64,000 bases of DNA, taken from NCBI RefSeq assembly GCF_014189535.1, contig NZ_CP050307.1, forward strand, positions 496,001 to 560,000, given 5' to 3'. Below are positions 38,124-45,383 of the stretch, in pieces (position 1 is the stretch's first letter; each line of letters opens with the position of its first letter). The notes beneath the pieces are model-generated. The model did not search any database, was not told the DNA's origin, and worked only from the letters and a program-made list of their open reading frames with translations. Position numbers and translations under genes: made by a program. This DNA is from Rhizobium lusitanum (lineage in GTDB: Bacteria > Pseudomonadota > Alphaproteobacteria > Rhizobiales > Rhizobiaceae).

Positions 38124-39056
38124 CTAACGGACGACGATCTCCAGTTCATCGTTGCCCAGGACCGGAACGGAGCTGAGAGACAGCGAATAGTTGATGATGC
38201 CGTCCGTCTGCCCCTCGGTCGGTCGGCCTATTTCGACAGCGGGCTGGTTGATCTCGACGATGTTGCCGTCCGTCACGCCATGCTGAAGTGCGAGGGGACC
38301 GCGTGCGCGGCTGATGGCCTTGGCGAACCAATCCACCGTTGCGAGCGACCGGGCCTCGACGACGGCGGTGCCCGTGACGCTGCGATCGCTGATGATCACA
38401 ACCTCGTCGCCGATCAGGAAGCGCGGCGTAACAGTATTGCCGAGATCGAAGGACAGGCTTTCAGCAACCGAAGACCAGCCATGAAGCGACATGGTGGTAT
38501 TGGCTTTCGAGACAGCCACCGGCGTCATGAACTTGGTGACATCCACGGTCGGCATTGCCGCGTCCGTGATCGTGCCGAGCAGGCCCGTCATGGTGAACTG
38601 GAACTTGCCGATCTGCTTTGGCACGACATTGCCGGTGACGGTACCACGCGCACCAAGCAGCACATGCTTCACGCCGTCATTGACGAAGTACAGAGAGCCG
38701 CTTTCGAAGCCACTCGAAACCGGCAGGTAGGTGACAGACGTATCCGCCACGATCGTCTCGGACAGGCCGCAGGCACGAAGCAGCGAGCCGTAGCCCGGAA
38801 CGTCGCCGGGAGTTCCGGCGCCAGCGATCTCGATCGATCCCTGCAGCGTCGCATAAAGCCCGGTGGTAATGATGCCCTGATTGCCAAGCCAGGGAAGCAG
38901 CAGGTCGCGGGAAACGTCCGTGCCGGCAAGCGGCGTGAAGGTGACGTCGGTCATCAGCAGCGCGTCGGTCGCGCCGGCCGGAACAGGGTCCGTGCCGTAG
39001 GTGGTCTCGATCTTGAAAAGGATCGCCTTCTTTCGATAGAAGCGCTGTCCGGCCAT
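38124..39056 (-). CDS. Major tail tube protein
   Basis: 310 aa, beta-rich. AGQRFYRKKAILFKIETTYGT at the N-terminus and IGKFQFTMTGLLGTITDAAMP and VEINQPAVEIGRPTEGQTDGI later are typical of phage tail tube proteins of siphoviruses. Position directly before the chaperone pair supports this. It is expected to be one of the most abundant late products. Confidence 0.8.
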   Translation of the reverse strand: MAGQRFYRKKAILFKIETTYGTDPVPAGATDALLMTDVTFTPLAGTDVSRDLLLPWLGNQGIITTGLYATLQGSIEIAGAGTPGDVPGYGSLLRACGLSETIVADTSVTYLPVSSGFESGSLYFVNDGVKHVLLGARGTVTGNVVPKQIGKFQFTMTGLLGTITDAAMPTVDVTKFMTPVAVSKANTTMSLHGWSSVAESLSFDLGNTVTPRFLIGDEVVIISDRSVTGTAVVEARSLATVDWFAKAISRARGPLALQHGVTDGNIVEINQPAVEIGRPTEGQTDGIINYSLSLSSVPVLGNDELEIVVR

Positions 39057-39057
39057 G

Positions 39058-39300
39058 TTACTTGCCTTTCTTCGGGTTGTCGGCGCCAGCAGGAGCGGCC
39101 GGAGTTTCAGTGAGTGTTTCGGTCACGATGTCGATCGGCGGATCGACCGGTTCGCCGCCGCCGATCGGCGTGAGGCCGGATACGGACTTCACGGAAACCG
39201 CGCCGCTATCCGGCAGCTCGGTCGCCACCTCGTCCTTCGTCAGGACGCCCGTCTTGGGATCGCGGTAGTAACGGCCGCCGGATGACGGATGCTCTGTCAT
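39058..39300 (-). CDS. Small phage protein before the tail tube gene
   Basis: 80 aa from the ATG at 39300 (MTEHPSSGGRYYRDPKTG), four bases inside the terminator gene. The second half is an acidic, proline/threonine-rich tail (VTETLTETPAAPAGADNPKKGK), likely disordered. The N-terminal RYYRDPKTGVLTKDE segment is seen in small proteins at this place in other Mu-like prophages. Function unknown. Confidence 0.7.
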   Translation of the reverse strand: MTEHPSSGGRYYRDPKTGVLTKDEVATELPDSGAVSVKSVSGLTPIGGGEPVDPPIDIVTETLTETPAAPAGADNPKKGK

Positions 39301-39728
39301 GGGGTGCTGTCCTCTTCCTGGTAGTAAGCGGTGGCGAAGATGTCCTGGAACCAGACCGTGCCGCTGCGGGCGCGCAGGATCGAGCCGCTGACGTGCTCGA
39401 CAGGATCGCAGCGCTCGTTCGGAACAAAGCCGATGAAATTGCGTCGAACGAACTTCTTCAGCTCGGTCAGATCGTCGGTGACGGCTTGGCCGAGCGGATC
39501 GGACATGTTTTCGCAAATGATGATCACGCCGACGTCGGCCTGTGTGCGCTGGAGCACCGGACCCGCCATTCGGCTGTTCGGTTCGGAAGCATCTTCCAAC
39601 GGAATGACGAAGGCGGCCGGCATGGTGACGGGCCGGTCTTTCACCTGGGCGAGCGCGGTGGCGCCGGCGACCAGACGAAACGGAGTATCGGGCGCGGTGC
39701 GCAAGCGAGCCTGCATCTCGGGGATCAT
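39297..39728 (-). CDS. Tail terminator / completion protein (gp37-like)
   Basis: 143 aa. Layout LVAGATALAQVKDRPVTMPAA, then QADVGVIIICENMSDPLGQ and NFIGFVPNERCDPVEHVSG, is that of the Mu-like gp37 group and of tail terminators that cap the tail tube. It lies between gpG and the tube protein, in order. Overlaps both neighbours by 4 bases. Confidence 0.7.
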   Translation of the reverse strand: MIPEMQARLRTAPDTPFRLVAGATALAQVKDRPVTMPAAFVIPLEDASEPNSRMAGPVLQRTQADVGVIIICENMSDPLGQAVTDDLTELKKFVRRNFIGFVPNERCDPVEHVSGSILRARSGTVWFQDIFATAYYQEEDSTP

Positions 39729-40309
39729 CGCGCGTCCTCCCCGAGATAATGATCTTCGATGATCGCCGCGATCTCAGTACGATCGGCGTCATCGATGCCG
39801 AGATAGGGACGGCCCGGTATCTTGATCTCATGCGCGCCGACGGTGACGTCACGCGCGAAATTGGATCGTCCCCTGGTCCGGAATGTCTGATCCAGAGTGT
39901 CGGTCTTGGCGTCATAGTTCTGGTAGATCGTCTGCTGGCGTTCGGGCATCGCGATCGTGCCGCCGAGATGCTGAATGGCCGCATAGATGACGTTGGTGCC
40001 GACGGCGATACCTTCGTCGTCGGCCTCATAGACGATGCTCTGCTCCAGGCGGCGGCTGACGCGCAGGATATTGGCGTAGCCGCGTGGGCGACCCTTTATG
40101 CGACGTGCGGCCGTGCGCGGCTTCAGGCGCTGCCAAGGCTTGCCATCCGGACCGGTCTCCCGCTCGAAGCGGCGCTGGGTCGAAGTGACGAGGTACGCGC
40201 CGATCGCATTGTTCGCGTCCGACAGGGAGCCGTTGGCCGCGTCGAGCTTTTCCAGGCCGGCAATGATCTGGTCTTCACGGACCTCGAGTCGAATTCCCTT
40301 GTCAGTCAT
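39725..40309 (-). CDS. Virion morphogenesis protein (Mu gpG / P2 gpS family)
   Basis: 194 aa from the ATG at 40309. Contains the family core RRFERETGPDGKPWQRLKP, then RILRVSRRLEQSIVYEAD-type sequence and YAAIQHLGGTIAMPERQ near residue 106. In Mu this protein lies between gp30 and the protease, but here it lies after gp36, as in B3-like siphovirus-tailed relatives, where it acts in head-tail completion. The TGA of gp36 overlaps its start. Confidence 0.85.
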   Translation of the reverse strand: MTDKGIRLEVREDQIIAGLEKLDAANGSLSDANNAIGAYLVTSTQRRFERETGPDGKPWQRLKPRTAARRIKGRPRGYANILRVSRRLEQSIVYEADDEGIAVGTNVIYAAIQHLGGTIAMPERQQTIYQNYDAKTDTLDQTFRTRGRSNFARDVTVGAHEIKIPGRPYLGIDDADRTEIAAIIEDHYLGEDAR

Positions 40310-40740
40310 CACGCGTTCCTCAGGCTGTCGCGGCTGAAGACACGCGACGGTGCTTTCATCTGCACCTGGCCTCCACCGGCCTGTGCCGGCGCAACACCTT
40401 CCGCGTCGATCGTGATCAATCCCTTCGAGACGTTCGTCAGCCAGGTGATGGCGTCCGCATAGGCTCGTTGGACCGCATCGTCCTTCTCGGCGGATTTGCC
40501 GTAGAGGAAGTATCGGGAGATATCGGCCGACATCTTCGTCAGGATCGGCGGCACGACCGAAAGCGGCAGTCGGTAGAGCTTGCCGAGGTAGCCATCGATG
40601 AGCGCTGCGGCATCCGACAGGGCGCGATCGACCGGCACGTCGTCGATCAACGACGGCGGCATGTTCGCCTTATCGGTCAACTGGATCAGCTCCAGCTCCG
40701 TAAAACGGTCGATCAGGTCCTGTTTGGTGCAGTAGGTCAC
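40309..40740 (-). CDS. Mu gp36-like protein (DUF1320)
   Basis: 143 aa. YCTKQDLIDRFTELELIQLTD and DAAALIDGYLGKLYRLPL are the DUF1320 hallmark; the domain is the head-tail connector of Mu-like phages. It lies between gp35-like and gpG genes as expected. The C-terminal third (AGGGQVQMKAPSRVFSRD) binds the neighbouring ring in related structures. Start well supported. Confidence 0.85.
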   Translation of the reverse strand: MTYCTKQDLIDRFTELELIQLTDKANMPPSLIDDVPVDRALSDAAALIDGYLGKLYRLPLSVVPPILTKMSADISRYFLYGKSAEKDDAVQRAYADAITWLTNVSKGLITIDAEGVAPAQAGGGQVQMKAPSRVFSRDSLRNA

Positions 40741-40756
40741 GATGGCGTTTCCCCGA

Positions 40757-41176
40757 TCAGACGATTTCGGCGAAGAGTTCGGGATCCCCGAGGATCGCCT
40801 CGACCTGGTCGGGGTTCATGCCATAGAGCAGGTGATCGGTCGGCTCGGCCGAGTGGGCGATGCCGCCGCGTCGAAAGCCATGCTGGCGTGCCGTCACGCG
40901 AAGGTGCGGATTGCCGCCCTCTGCATTTTTCTGCCACTTGGTCATGGCGGCAGTGATCAGCGGGTACCGTGCCGCGAATTCATCGAGCTGCTCCTCGCCG
41001 ATCGGCAGATATGTGCCATGCTCGGCGGCGATTGCCTCGAACGCGGACTTGAGTGCGGGGATGGCCGAATTGCCATCCCCGCCCGCAGCCTCGCTCTCGG
41101 GAGTATTGATCCCGTCAGGCGCTTTGTTGCCTGCCGGTTCGGATGTCTTGCTGGAATTGTTGGATCTCGATGCCAT
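40757..41176 (-). CDS. Mu gp35-like protein
   Basis: 139 aa with a low-complexity N-terminus (SNNSSKTSEPAGNKAPDG) and a C-terminal domain ALGPxx-free but typical: RVTARQHGFRRGGIAHSAE, as in gp35 of FluMu and related prophages, with the conserved R-GFRR-G pattern. Position between capsid and gp36 fits. Possibly a head-completion or cement protein. Confidence 0.75.
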   Translation of the reverse strand: MASRSNNSSKTSEPAGNKAPDGINTPESEAAGGDGNSAIPALKSAFEAIAAEHGTYLPIGEEQLDEFAARYPLITAAMTKWQKNAEGGNPHLRVTARQHGFRRGGIAHSAEPTDHLLYGMNPDQVEAILGDPELFAEIV

Positions 41177-41230
41177 GATGCTTCCTCTCGGTTCTCAAGA
41201 CAGCGCCGCACAAAGGGCGGCGTTGGCTGG

Positions 41231-41267
41231 AAAACCGCCAGCCGGGTGGGAATACACCCGGCTGGCG
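41231..41267 (-). terminator. Intrinsic terminator between capsid and gp35-like genes
   Basis: Perfect 13-bp GC-rich stem (41236-41248 with 41255-41267, arm CGCCAGCCGGGTG), 6-base loop, then TTTT on the minus strand at 41234-41231. It follows the capsid stop by about 20 bases. It is likely a partial terminator or 3' stabiliser that raises capsid message over downstream tail genes. Confidence 0.75.
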
Positions 41268-41287
41268 CGCTCAACCTGGCTGAGCCA

Positions 41288-42184
41288 TCAATTCAGCCAG
41301 GGAACAACCAGGACCTCGGCGGTACCGAACCATTCGTTGGTGCCGCCATCGGGGTTGAGCTGATTGCCGATCAGACGACGCGCAGCACCTTCGAGCGTCG
41401 AAGGAACGACCAGTAGCTTCGGCTGGATCGCCAACGGCTGGCCGTAATCCGCTTTCATGCTGCTGAGTGCGACACGCGCGGCCTCGTAATGCGTGGCGTC
41501 GAGCGGCTGCTTCGAACCCCAGGCCATCTGCCAGAAGCCGAACCCGGCCGAGCAGCGGCCATCGAGGCCGTACCGGTATTCCTTCTTGTCGAAGACGTTC
41601 TGATCGTCCTCCTTGTCCATCCGGACGAGGTTGGTGAACGGCTTGCGAGACTGGAAGATGATCGGCTTCAGGGGCTGGGATACGTCCATGAGGAACCATG
41701 CCGTACCGCTGCCGCCGTCTGTGTTGGCGACGGAGACGGTGTTGCCGGCCGCATCGAGAACCGGATGATCCACGTCGAAGAAAAACTGGCCGTCGTAGCA
41801 TTTGCTAGTGAAGCCGTTTTTGAGCAACGCCCAGATGAGCGTATCGGGGAAGTTTGTCGCCGTCGCCCCGAGCTGCTGGAACATCGGCGCATAGATGCCG
41901 AGATTGTCGTCATCGAAGTCGTCGCGATTGACGCCGATCGTGTTCTCGTAGGACTTGTTCTTCAGCGTGTAGCCATGGCTTGCGAGGCCGTTGACGACGC
42001 GATCGCCGATCCACTCGCGGAAGCCCGGAAACTGACCGAGCCAGCCATATTCCTGTTCCTTCGTGGTCGATGGAACAGTTGTTGCGATCCGGCCATACAT
42101 GCTGGTTGTCGTGGCAAGACCGGCCTGGAAGGCCGCATTGAAGCCAATGAAGGCCGATCGAAGGGAAGTCGTATTAATGATCAT
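41288..42184 (-). CDS. Major capsid protein (Mu gpT-like)
   Basis: 298 aa from the ATG at 42184 (MIINTTSLRSAFIGFNAAF), typical of Mu gpT. It contains QFPGFREWIGDRVVNGLASH at about 44-63, NRDDFDDDNLGIYAPMFQQ, then FFDVDHPVLDAAGN and the late KLLVVPSTLEGAARRLI segment, an HK97-fold capsid pattern. It forms the icosahedral shell after the protease/scaffold step. The stem-loop at 41231-41267 follows. Confidence 0.92.
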   Translation of the reverse strand: MIINTTSLRSAFIGFNAAFQAGLATTTSMYGRIATTVPSTTKEQEYGWLGQFPGFREWIGDRVVNGLASHGYTLKNKSYENTIGVNRDDFDDDNLGIYAPMFQQLGATATNFPDTLIWALLKNGFTSKCYDGQFFFDVDHPVLDAAGNTVSVANTDGGSGTAWFLMDVSQPLKPIIFQSRKPFTNLVRMDKEDDQNVFDKKEYRYGLDGRCSAGFGFWQMAWGSKQPLDATHYEAARVALSSMKADYGQPLAIQPKLLVVPSTLEGAARRLIGNQLNPDGGTNEWFGTAEVLVVPWLN

Positions 42185-42194
42185 GAACCGGTCC

Positions 42195-42605
42195 TCAGAA
42201 GAACTGGACCCACACACCCTGAGTGTCGACGTCAAAGACCTTGCCGGCGACAGAGCGAGTGTTGGTTCCGTTGGTTTTTGCGACCGTCTGGTCATCGACG
42301 CCGTAGCAATCGGACCCGATATCGGCCTGGGTGATGGCGTCCGTGGAAGCCGAATTGTTGAAGCGAAAGACGCCACGGCGGATTTCGGCGACAAGATCAC
42401 CGGCAGCACCGCTCGTATTGTCGACGGGCTTTTCGACCCGACCAACGCCCTTGAGATTGAGGGCGGTGGACATCGGCACTGCCGTGCCGGCCGCATTGAT
42501 GGCACCCATGGCGCCGGCATGGAGAACAGCGCCAGCCGCAGCAGGGATGCCACGCGTATCGCCGGAGCGCTCGGGCGTCGGACGATCAACAGTCAGGGCA
42601 GTCAT
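42195..42605 (-). CDS. Head decoration-like protein
   Basis: 136 aa between protease/scaffold and capsid. GIPAAAGAVLHAGAMGAINAA then RRGVFRFNNSASTDAITQA and CYGVDDQTVAKTNGTNTRSVA, ending with a beta strand (VWVQFF). This glycine/alanine-rich beta pattern fits DUF2190/decoration proteins at this place in many Mu-like phages. Probably an outer-capsid trimer; no motif settles it. Confidence 0.7.
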   Translation of the reverse strand: MTALTVDRPTPERSGDTRGIPAAAGAVLHAGAMGAINAAGTAVPMSTALNLKGVGRVEKPVDNTSGAAGDLVAEIRRGVFRFNNSASTDAITQADIGSDCYGVDDQTVAKTNGTNTRSVAGKVFDVDTQGVWVQFF

Positions 42606-43219
42606 GCGTCACCGCCTTTCTTGGCCTTGAGGAATTGCTCGCGTGTCAGGCCCAGCTGGGTCATGACGGCGATGTCCGTGTCGTCGAGGTCCGCGACGAC
42701 CGTGGCCGCCGTGGTGGTGGTCCGCTGGGTTGCGGTCAGCACGGGGGCCTTGGCAACGAAAGCCTCGAACTCGGTGGGATTGGCCGTGTGCAGAGCCAAG
42801 CCCCAATCCTTCAGGGCCGGCGCGAGCTTGCCGTCGGTAATGGCCTTGTCGACGGCTTCAGCGGCCTTGTCGGTCTGAACCGACTGCTTCAGCGCGGTCA
42901 GGTCCGCCTGCATGGCGGTGACCTGTTCGATCGGCACATACTTGGCCGGATCGATCGTGCCGGTGCGAGCCGACTGGACGGCGACGGTGATGTCGCCGAC
43001 CTTTGCACCAGCGGAGAGGCCGGCTGCGGTTGCGATCTTGTTGAGATCGGTGCGCATGGCGGTTACGGTGGTGGCGACGTCGCCGGGCTTGGCCGCCTTG
43101 TCGAGACCGGCAGCAGTCGCGATCGCGGCCGAGCCGGTCAAGACTGCATTGATGGCGGTGAGGACGTCATCCTCACTCGCCCCCTGGGCAAGGCCCAGGG
43201 CAAGCGCAATCTTGTCCAT
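42602..43219 (-). CDS. Scaffold protein from internal start (Mu gpZ-like)
   Basis: 205 aa in the same frame as the protease, from the ATG at 43219 with AGGAAG eight bases upstream. It reads MDKIALALGLAQGASEDDV and continues as alanine-rich helix. In Mu and other phages the scaffold is made by such an internal start inside the protease gene, giving an excess of scaffold over protease. The ribosome site makes this likely here. Confidence 0.65.
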   Translation of the reverse strand: MDKIALALGLAQGASEDDVLTAINAVLTGSAAIATAAGLDKAAKPGDVATTVTAMRTDLNKIATAAGLSAGAKVGDITVAVQSARTGTIDPAKYVPIEQVTAMQADLTALKQSVQTDKAAEAVDKAITDGKLAPALKDWGLALHTANPTEFEAFVAKAPVLTATQRTTTTAATVVADLDDTDIAVMTQLGLTREQFLKAKKGGDA

Positions 43220-43741
43220 GTTTTCTTCCTGGTTGGTGAGGTGTGCACTGGCCGCGACTGCGGGCAGGTCGAGATTCGGCGTGTTGGTCAGCGCAGCCGA
43301 AAGCAACGCGGTAACCTTGCCGGATTTGGTGTGCTGGTAGACCGGAGAAACGTAGCGATACTCTTTCCTTGCGATCGCTCGCGCGGCCGGTACGGTCCAA
43401 TCGATCCGGCCCCAAAGGCCATCGGGTCGGACCTGGTATTCCTTGATCCAGCCTGACGCGGGAGCGCGGCCACCGACGCCGGGCACAGCCGAGAAGACGG
43501 TCTGATGATCGTAGTCGAAGACGACATCCGTCTTACCGGCGCGCTTCTGTGTCGCGGCAACTACCTTCTGTAGGTATGCCTCGTCGCCAGCATCATACGG
43601 TCCGCGACCGTCACGTCCGGAGAAGGCGCCTGTCGGAAGCAGCATGACCCATTCGGGAATCTTGCCGTCGACGATCGGCGGCAGCTCGACGGAATGTGCG
43701 GCAACCAGGGCCGGAAAATTTGATTTGATGGCGGTGTTCAT
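42602..43741 (-). CDS. Head maturation protease-scaffold (Mu gpI-like)
   Basis: 379 aa from the ATG at 43741 (MNTAIKSNFPAL). A TTG at 43774 is upstream in frame but lies at the predicted transcript start. Residues about 15-165 are the protease domain (GPYDAGDEAYLQKVV, VVFDYDHQTVFSAVPGVGG, KEYRYVSPVYQH, ALTNTPNLD). After NQEEN at about 175 comes the scaffold part. It cleaves itself and the scaffold after assembly of the prohead. Preceded by a late promoter candidate. Confidence 0.85.
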   Translation of the reverse strand: MNTAIKSNFPALVAAHSVELPPIVDGKIPEWVMLLPTGAFSGRDGRGPYDAGDEAYLQKVVAATQKRAGKTDVVFDYDHQTVFSAVPGVGGRAPASGWIKEYQVRPDGLWGRIDWTVPAARAIARKEYRYVSPVYQHTKSGKVTALLSAALTNTPNLDLPAVAASAHLTNQEENMDKIALALGLAQGASEDDVLTAINAVLTGSAAIATAAGLDKAAKPGDVATTVTAMRTDLNKIATAAGLSAGAKVGDITVAVQSARTGTIDPAKYVPIEQVTAMQADLTALKQSVQTDKAAEAVDKAITDGKLAPALKDWGLALHTANPTEFEAFVAKAPVLTATQRTTTTAATVVADLDDTDIAVMTQLGLTREQFLKAKKGGDA

Positions 43742-43778
43742 GAGGGGCACATTGCCCGACACCGGAAGGCTCAACTAT

Positions 43779-43792
43779 TCACAAGCATATTG
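43779..43792 (-). promoter_or_regulatory. Late promoter element candidate before the protease/scaffold gene
   Basis: Minus strand CAATATGCTTGTGA, 38 bases before the protease ATG. It matches the element before the endolysin gene at 13 of 14 positions. It contains a TATGCT -10-like hexamer but no -35, as expected for a promoter that needs an activator of the Mor/C type. Mu has its PI promoter at this place. Confidence 0.55.
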
Positions 43793-44060
43793 CGACCAAA
43801 GTCGCTTAGCTCGACGCTAGCGCCGGTGAAGACATACCACGGGCCGGAAAGCAATCAAGCTTCGTTTTTGAAGTGGTTTTGAAGGCCGCTGGCGCGTTTT
43901 CGGGGCGCGCGCGGCCCATCGCCCCACAAACGCTCCCTGCGGCGCTCCTGTGGCCGTCTGTTGCGGCCGAGGGTTGGGAGTGGTAAATTGATTTCGTGAT
44001 CGCCATGACAGCCGGGAAATCGCACGTCCGGTTGGGTGTTTGCCGAAAGGCACATCACTC
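43793..44060. other. Non-coding gap with hairpins after gp30-like gene
   Basis: A 268-bp gap in an otherwise gap-free late operon. It holds a GC-rich hairpin (GGCCGC at 43884-43889 with GCGGCC at 43911-43916) and a second (GGCCG/CGGCC at 43952-43968), then GCGAC-CAAA-GTCGC at 43793-43806 next to the promoter element. Reads as terminator(s) for the first late operon followed by the promoter of the next. No coding frame is convincing. Confidence 0.5.
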
Positions 44061-45383
44061 TTACGGGGAAAGTGGCGTACCCCCTTGGCGATCACAGTTT
44101 CCCCATAGCAGATCGTAGAAGCTTGCCGCGAACTGATGCGTGTCGACGACGCCGGCCGTTCGGATCGAATTGGTGATGATCGTCGCCGGCTTGCCACCGG
44201 GCGGCCGCGCCTTCTCCGCAAAGTCCATTCGAACGACGATCTTGCCGCTGCGGCCATCGCCTGGATCAAAGACATAGATCAGTGCTCCATTGCGGTTGTC
44301 TCTGAGGACGGCTTGGGGATTGGCCAGGATCTCGGGTAGCCGTCGCAGCATGCCGGCCGAGGCACCGGCGTTGTTCCCGGCTTTGAAATCCCGAAGCATA
44401 TGCCCGACCGTGCTCTGGGTGAGCGTGATCGCGCCGCTGTCCGGAGTTATGCTTCGTTCAGCGAGGCTGTCGAGCACATCTCGATTGAGCGCGCCGGCCA
44501 CAACCATCGACGGATCGCTGCGGCCGCCCTCGGAAGCCTGATCGAACCAATCGGCGAATTCCTTCGCCGATGGTTTCAGCAGCCAGTCCGGGACGGTGTC
44601 GTACGCGGCTGCAAGTTCTGGCGGCGCGGTAATCAGCTTCTCGGCTGCCGGCAATGCCTGGTGTCCGGTCTTGCCGGGATTATGGCCCCAGCCAGGATCG
44701 ATGCCGTCGGGCACCCTGATGATCTCGCCCGTGCGCTTGTTGACGAAGTTTCGAAAGGTGTCAGCCGGCGGCTCAAACTTAAGCACGTCGCGCATCTGGT
44801 CGACGTCACGTTGCGACAGGCTCTGCAGGGTGCAGCGGCAATTCCAGCCGCAAGGCGGTGCCCAGCTGTCCCAATAGGGATCGTCAACGGGAAGGCAGAG
44901 ATTATGCCGGGCACGATGCGATGGCCGTGTGCGCTCGTCCAGGATGGCGACATAGCGCAGAAAGGGCCGTGCCCTCTTGTTGCGCTGGAAGTTCGCCCAA
45001 TGACCGGCCGCGTAGGAGACGCGCATGTTCGTGTCGAAGATCGTCTGCAGGCGACGGGCCGAGCCGAGCTGCGCCACGACCTTGTCGCCGGTCAGCGGAT
45101 CCGTGACGATCTGGCGGCCCCACCATCCCTTCGCCTGAAGAACCGGCGTCAGATCCTTGGCGAAGTCGCGAAACGTCGTGCCGTTTTGAAGGGCGTTTAA
45201 AAGCCCGTCATGAATGTCTTGAAGGATGTCGAAGCCGGCCGACTTGGCGACGGTGAACATCGAGGCGTGCTCATCACCAAAGGCGTCCTGCCATGAAAAA
45301 GAAGGATCGAGCCTCTGGCCTCGCGACCGCAGCGCCCTGATCGCTTCAGCCGGCGCCAGCGGTTTGATGATGGCCTCGGTCAA
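44061..45383 (-). CDS. Head morphogenesis protein (Mu gp30/F-like) with C-terminal nuclease-like domain
   Basis: 440 aa. Residues about 60-200 are the Mu F domain: TTFRDFAKDLTPVLQAKGWWG, ANFQRNKRARPFLRYV and the cysteine-bearing CGWNCRCTLQSLSQRD. From about 290 the sequence turns into a separate beta/alpha domain (ALIYVFDPGDGRSGKIVVRMD, then TIITNSIRTAGVVDTHQF), which resembles the phage Barnase-EndoU-ColicinE5/D-RelE-type nuclease domains attached to such proteins. Minor head protein injected or lining the portal in relatives. Confidence 0.85.
   Translation of the reverse strand: MTEAIIKPLAPAEAIRALRSRGQRLDPSFSWQDAFGDEHASMFTVAKSAGFDILQDIHDGLLNALQNGTTFRDFAKDLTPVLQAKGWWGRQIVTDPLTGDKVVAQLGSARRLQTIFDTNMRVSYAAGHWANFQRNKRARPFLRYVAILDERTRPSHRARHNLCLPVDDPYWDSWAPPCGWNCRCTLQSLSQRDVDQMRDVLKFEPPADTFRNFVNKRTGEIIRVPDGIDPGWGHNPGKTGHQALPAAEKLITAPPELAAAYDTVPDWLLKPSAKEFADWFDQASEGGRSDPSMVVAGALNRDVLDSLAERSITPDSGAITLTQSTVGHMLRDFKAGNNAGASAGMLRRLPEILANPQAVLRDNRNGALIYVFDPGDGRSGKIVVRMDFAEKARPPGGKPATIITNSIRTAGVVDTHQFAASFYDLLWGNCDRQGGTPLSP

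Noticed and set aside
39301..40029. Long N-terminal extension of the 80-aa gene at 39058-39300
   Set aside because: The extension is the antisense-like alternative frame of gpG and the terminator gene; the ATG at 39300 with 4-base overlap is the natural start.
42185..42589. N-terminal extension of the capsid ORF
   Set aside because: It runs through the decoration-like gene in another frame; the ATG at 42184 matches the usual gpT start.
43817..44275. ORFs in the gap after the gp30-like gene
   Set aside because: They overlap the coding end of gp30 or are rich in arginine and proline; hairpins explain the sequence better.
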